From Anaerolineae bacterium (GTDB taxonomy: Bacteria; Chloroflexota; Anaerolineae; JAAYZQ01), in contig JAFGOG010000201.1 of NCBI GenBank assembly GCA_016926595.1, positions 1-6,260 of the forward strand: a stretch of 6,260 nucleotides of DNA. Direction: 5' to 3'. Made by a program: the position numbers and the translations under genes. Each line of letters begins with the position of its first letter. Positions within the stretch are counted from its first letter, which is position 1. Shown here one piece after another: positions 4,424 through 6,260 of the stretch. The notes below the pieces were generated by a model that saw only the letters and a list, made by a program, of their open reading frames with translations, had not been told where the DNA came from and did no database searches.

Positions 4424-5728
4424 CTAGTCACCCACCGCCAGGGCCGTTTCGAGAAAATCCAAGACCTTTTGCTGATAGAGATCTGGGTAGGTCCAGGCGG
4501 ACCAGGCGTGGCCGGAGTCGTTGATCCACAGAAGTTTGGGCTCGTTGGCCGCGTCGTACAGCCGTTGGGCGTGGTCGACGTGGACCAGGATGTCGGCCGT
4601 GCCGTGGATGATAAACACCGGGACATGCACGCGCCCGATTACCTCGACGGGGTTGGGCACACCGGGCACGAGCCATTGGGGCGGGAGCCGGTAACCCTTG
4701 GCATAGTCCACGTTCCTCCACTCGGCAAAGAGGCTGTCCAGCACCAGGGCGTCCAGACGGTCGTCAATGGCTGCTGCGTTGACCAGCGCTGCTCCACCCA
4801 GGCTCTGGCCCAGCGCTGCCACCTTGTCGCCAGCCCCTTTGGCATCGAGCCAGTCGAGCGCGGCCTGGACGTCGAGCAACTCCTCGCGGCCGACGGTCGT
4901 GGGGCGCTTGTCGCTGTCGCCGTGGCCGCGAAAGTCAAAAGCCATGACGTTGTAGCCGGCCTCGTGGAGCCAGGGTATCAGCCGCAGCAGCGTCCACTTG
5001 CTGTCCTGCAGTCCGTGGGCCAGCAGCATGGTGGGCGCGTCGGGTGCGGAGGCCGGCACGTACCAGGCGGCAAGACGCAGGCCGTCGGCCGTGGACAAGG
5101 TCACGTCGCGATAGTCGAGGCCGGCATCGCCGGGGTTGAGCCAGGGCGGGAATTCCGGCGTCTGCCCGCCGCCGGACGGATTGTAAGTGTAGTTGAGGCG
5201 ATCGAGGGTGCGGTTGATCGTGCGCCACACCGGGGAATAGGGCCGGCGGAACAGGTCACTGGCGGCGACGGGTATGGCGGCCAGCAGCAGGACAAGAAGG
5301 GCAGCGGCGATGAAAAGGATGTAGGGCAGCATGGTTCCCCTCGGAGGTGATTGGGCGACCCGGGCGGCGCTGAGGCGGCGGTGGAGGCGGGCGCGGAAGA
5401 GGGAGAGGAGGAAGGTGAGCAGGGCAAGGAGGGCGTAGGCGGGGACGGTGTAGGGGATGCGCTCGACGTAGCGGGCGGCGATGAGGCCGGCGACGAAGAG
5501 GATGAGGAGCCAGAGAAGGGCGGCGGCCAGGGCGCGGAGATCCTTCAGGCGCGCAGCGCCTTGCGGCACACTGCGCCGCACTGTAAAGCGGTCAGGATGA
5601 CGGGAGTGGGGCTGGGCGGCTGAAGGATGACGGGATGAGGGCCGGCAGGCGGCCAGCCAGCCAGTGAGCGGTATGACTATCAGGGCAAAGACAAAAAGGC
5701 CAAGGACAAGCCAGGGGTTGTCTGGCAT
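4424..5728 (-). CDS. Membrane-anchored alpha/beta hydrolase (serine hydrolase)
   Basis: This is a 434-residue protein. Hydrophobic helices lie at about 6-26, 67-87, 93-111 and 134-155, and the alpha/beta hydrolase domain spans about 205-430. The visible catalytic set is: oxyanion motif AHGL (237-240), GYNVMAFDFRGHGDSD (258-273), nucleophile elbow GQSLGG (S309), acid HGTADILV (D379) and DSGHAW (H407). The fold and motifs place it with Bem46/YfhR-like hydrolases and related esterases or peptidases; the substrate is unknown. The start at 5728 has a G-rich GGGGGAGGG just before it and a promoter at 5804-5831. Residues about 30-65 are encoded by what looks like a dispersed repeat (5530-5641) and read as low-complexity, His/Arg-rich sequence. 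The family's usual form would have fewer N-terminal residues, and an alternative start at Met133 (5332), preceded by GAGGGG, would give a protein with a single anchor. Confidence 0.9.
   Translation of the reverse strand: MPDNPWLVLGLFVFALIVIPLTGWLAACRPSSRHPSAAQPHSRHPDRFTVRRSVPQGAARLKDLRALAAALLWLLILFVAGLIAARYVERIPYTVPAYALLALLTFLLSLFRARLHRRLSAARVAQSPPRGTMLPYILFIAAALLVLLLAAIPVAASDLFRRPYSPVWRTINRTLDRLNYTYNPSGGGQTPEFPPWLNPGDAGLDYRDVTLSTADGLRLAAWYVPASAPDAPTMLLAHGLQDSKWTLLRLIPWLHEAGYNVMAFDFRGHGDSDKRPTTVGREELLDVQAALDWLDAKGAGDKVAALGQSLGGAALVNAAAIDDRLDALVLDSLFAEWRNVDYAKGYRLPPQWLVPGVPNPVEVIGRVHVPVFIIHGTADILVHVDHAQRLYDAANEPKLLWINDSGHAWSAWTYPDLYQQKVLDFLETALAVGD
5530..5641. repeat. Dispersed-repeat-like element inside the hydrolase reading frame
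   Basis: The plus strand contains two direct copies of AGGATGACGGGA (5594-5605 and 5624-5635, 30 bases apart). Two small perfect hairpins lie beside them: GGCGC/GCGCC at 5548-5560 and GCGGC/GCCGC at 5563-5579. A GGAGATCCTTCAGG segment sits at the left end. Elements built from CATCCT and GAAGGATCT blocks are typical of dispersed intergenic repeats in Chloroflexota and other genomes. Here the element is in frame without stops and encodes roughly residues 30-65 of the hydrolase. Its boundaries are approximate. Confidence 0.5.
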
Positions 5729-5749
5729 TCACCCTCCCCCCTCTCACCC

Positions 5750-5776
5750 CTCCCTCTCCCCTCCGGGGAGAGGGAG
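5750..5776. repeat. Perfect 12-bp hairpin in the hydrolase leader
   Basis: CTCCCTCTCCCC (5750-5761) is the exact reverse complement of 5765-5776, separated by TCC. It lies between the hydrolase start (5728) and its promoter (5804-5831). It is not followed by a T-run on either strand, so it is not a standard intrinsic terminator. CCCTCTCCCC/GGGGAGAGGG palindromes of this kind recur as intergenic repeats in many GC-rich genomes. Confidence 0.75.
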
Positions 5777-5803
5777 AAGACATCCACCCTCCAAAACTGG
5801 CTT

Positions 5804-5831
5804 ATTATACCCTGAGTGGGGAAAGGATCAA
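5804..5831 (-). promoter_or_regulatory. Sigma70-type promoter for the hydrolase gene
   Basis: On the minus strand TTGATC (5831-5826) and a perfect TATAAT (5809-5804) are spaced by 16 bases. The start codon is 76 bases downstream of the -10. Confidence 0.65.
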
Positions 5832-5844
5832 AGCGGGGCAGCAG

Positions 5845-5873
5845 TTGGTGTCTGGCGGGATTTGGAGTATAAT
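5845..5873 (+). promoter_or_regulatory. Sigma70-type promoter for the solute-binding protein gene
   Basis: TTGGTG (5845-5850) and a perfect TATAAT (5868-5873) are spaced by 17 bases, 67 bases upstream of the ATG at 5941. It is divergent from the hydrolase promoter, the two -35 elements being only 13 bases apart. Confidence 0.7.
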
Positions 5874-5940
5874 GCCCCCGGTCAAGAGATTTGCCAATTG
5901 GCGTGTGCCGATTTGGTGAGAAGGGGGAGAAGCAGCAACG

Positions 5941-6260
5941 ATGAGCACAGGGGATAGAGGAGCGGGCCGACAGAGAGGCAGGATTCCGGCGGCGGCGGCG
6001 GTAGCGCTGGCGCTGGCGGTGGTGTGCGTGGTGGCGATTGGGGGCTATTTTGTGTGGGATGCGGCCAGACCGAAGCCGACGGCACTGCCGAGCCCGGTGA
6101 TGGTGCAGCCAACGGCGGCGCCGACGGCGGCGCGGGGGGGGAGGCTGGTGTATGGGCTGACGCTGACCCCGTCGAATATCGATCCGCACGTGGGGGCGTC
6201 GTCGGAGCTGGGCATCCCGCTGACCAGCGTGTACGACACACTGATCTACCAGGACGTGGA
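5941..6260 (+). CDS. ABC transporter family 5 solute-binding protein (peptide/nickel type), 3' partial
   Basis: The frame starts at an ATG preceded by GGGGGAG 11 bases upstream and is open to the window edge (106 full codons). Residues 1-14 are Arg/Gly-rich. A hydrophobic helix with [19 protein letters not shown] (about 21-39) is a signal or anchor segment, and a Pro/Thr-rich linker (about 40-63) follows. [20 protein letters not shown] and DTLIYQDV then match the beginning of SBP_bac_5 domains, where the first strand (GGxLxxG) is followed by the L/IDPH motif and a Y-x-L-x-Y segment. Such proteins deliver oligopeptides, nickel or other solutes to an ABC importer. Too little is visible to name the substrate; permease and ATPase genes would be expected to the right of the window. 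The single Cys in the hydrophobic segment is not in a clear lipobox. Confidence 0.8.
   Translation, partial: MSTGDRGAGRQRGRIPAAAAVALALAVVCVVAIGGYFVWDAARPKPTALPSPVMVQPTAAPTAARGGRLVYGLTLTPSNIDPHVGASSELGIPLTSVYDTLIYQDV

Noticed and set aside
4379..5350. 323-codon plus-strand ORF opposite the hydrolase
   Set aside because: It is the antisense shadow of a clear alpha/beta hydrolase with full catalytic motifs. Its Val/Gly-rich composition is typical of antisense GC-rich frames.

Overview
The window looks like a piece of a GC-rich bacterial chromosome, probably Chloroflexota (Anaerolineae/Caldilineae-like). The reasons are inferential. One secreted protein ends in a YLPLIARN-type tail, which is common on exported proteins of that phylum. 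Exported and membrane proteins dominate, and dispersed repeats of the GGATGACGGG and CCCTCTCCCC types are present. No rRNA, tRNA, CRISPR array or transposase was seen.

Layout. From the left edge a membrane-anchored M23-type metallopeptidase (1-906, +, 5' end outside the window) runs towards a minus-strand operon (2878-997). In transcription order that operon holds two very small two-helix membrane proteins (2878-2693 and 2670-2458), each interrupted by an in-frame TGA. Next come an aldo/keto-reductase-like protein with two C-terminal 4Fe-4S motifs (2395-1283) and a short reading frame broken by TAG (1254-997). Upstream are two tandem minus-strand paralogs of a secreted four-cysteine, lectin-like domain (4215-3613 and 3607-3017), with a good sigma70-type promoter at 4325-4354. 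Further right are a membrane-anchored alpha/beta hydrolase (5728-4424, -) and, divergent from it, the start of an ABC transporter solute-binding protein (5941 to the right edge, +). Each of these two has a recognisable promoter in the space between them.

Main observation. The two small membrane genes carry TGA at codons 17 and 19, in the middle of the first membrane helix. After each TGA, at exactly the same distance (stem from +16, apical loop from +21), lies a 5-bp stem-loop. The stems differ in sequence but both pair perfectly, and both loops begin CGTG. This is the geometry of a bacterial SECIS element. Four genes in the window, including the second of the two small ones, end in TGA, so TGA is not generally read as a sense codon here. 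The two proteins also look like paralogs: Sec is followed 27 or 28 residues later by an FH(G/A)V motif in the second helix. I propose a pair of tiny membrane selenoproteins, possibly an undescribed family, co-transcribed with an unusual iron-sulfur aldo/keto-reductase homologue that lacks the usual catalytic Tyr and Lys. A 15-bp inverted repeat brackets exactly these two small genes. The Sec reading is an inference from sequence and needs the selA/selB/selC/selD complement of the genome and homologues to confirm it.
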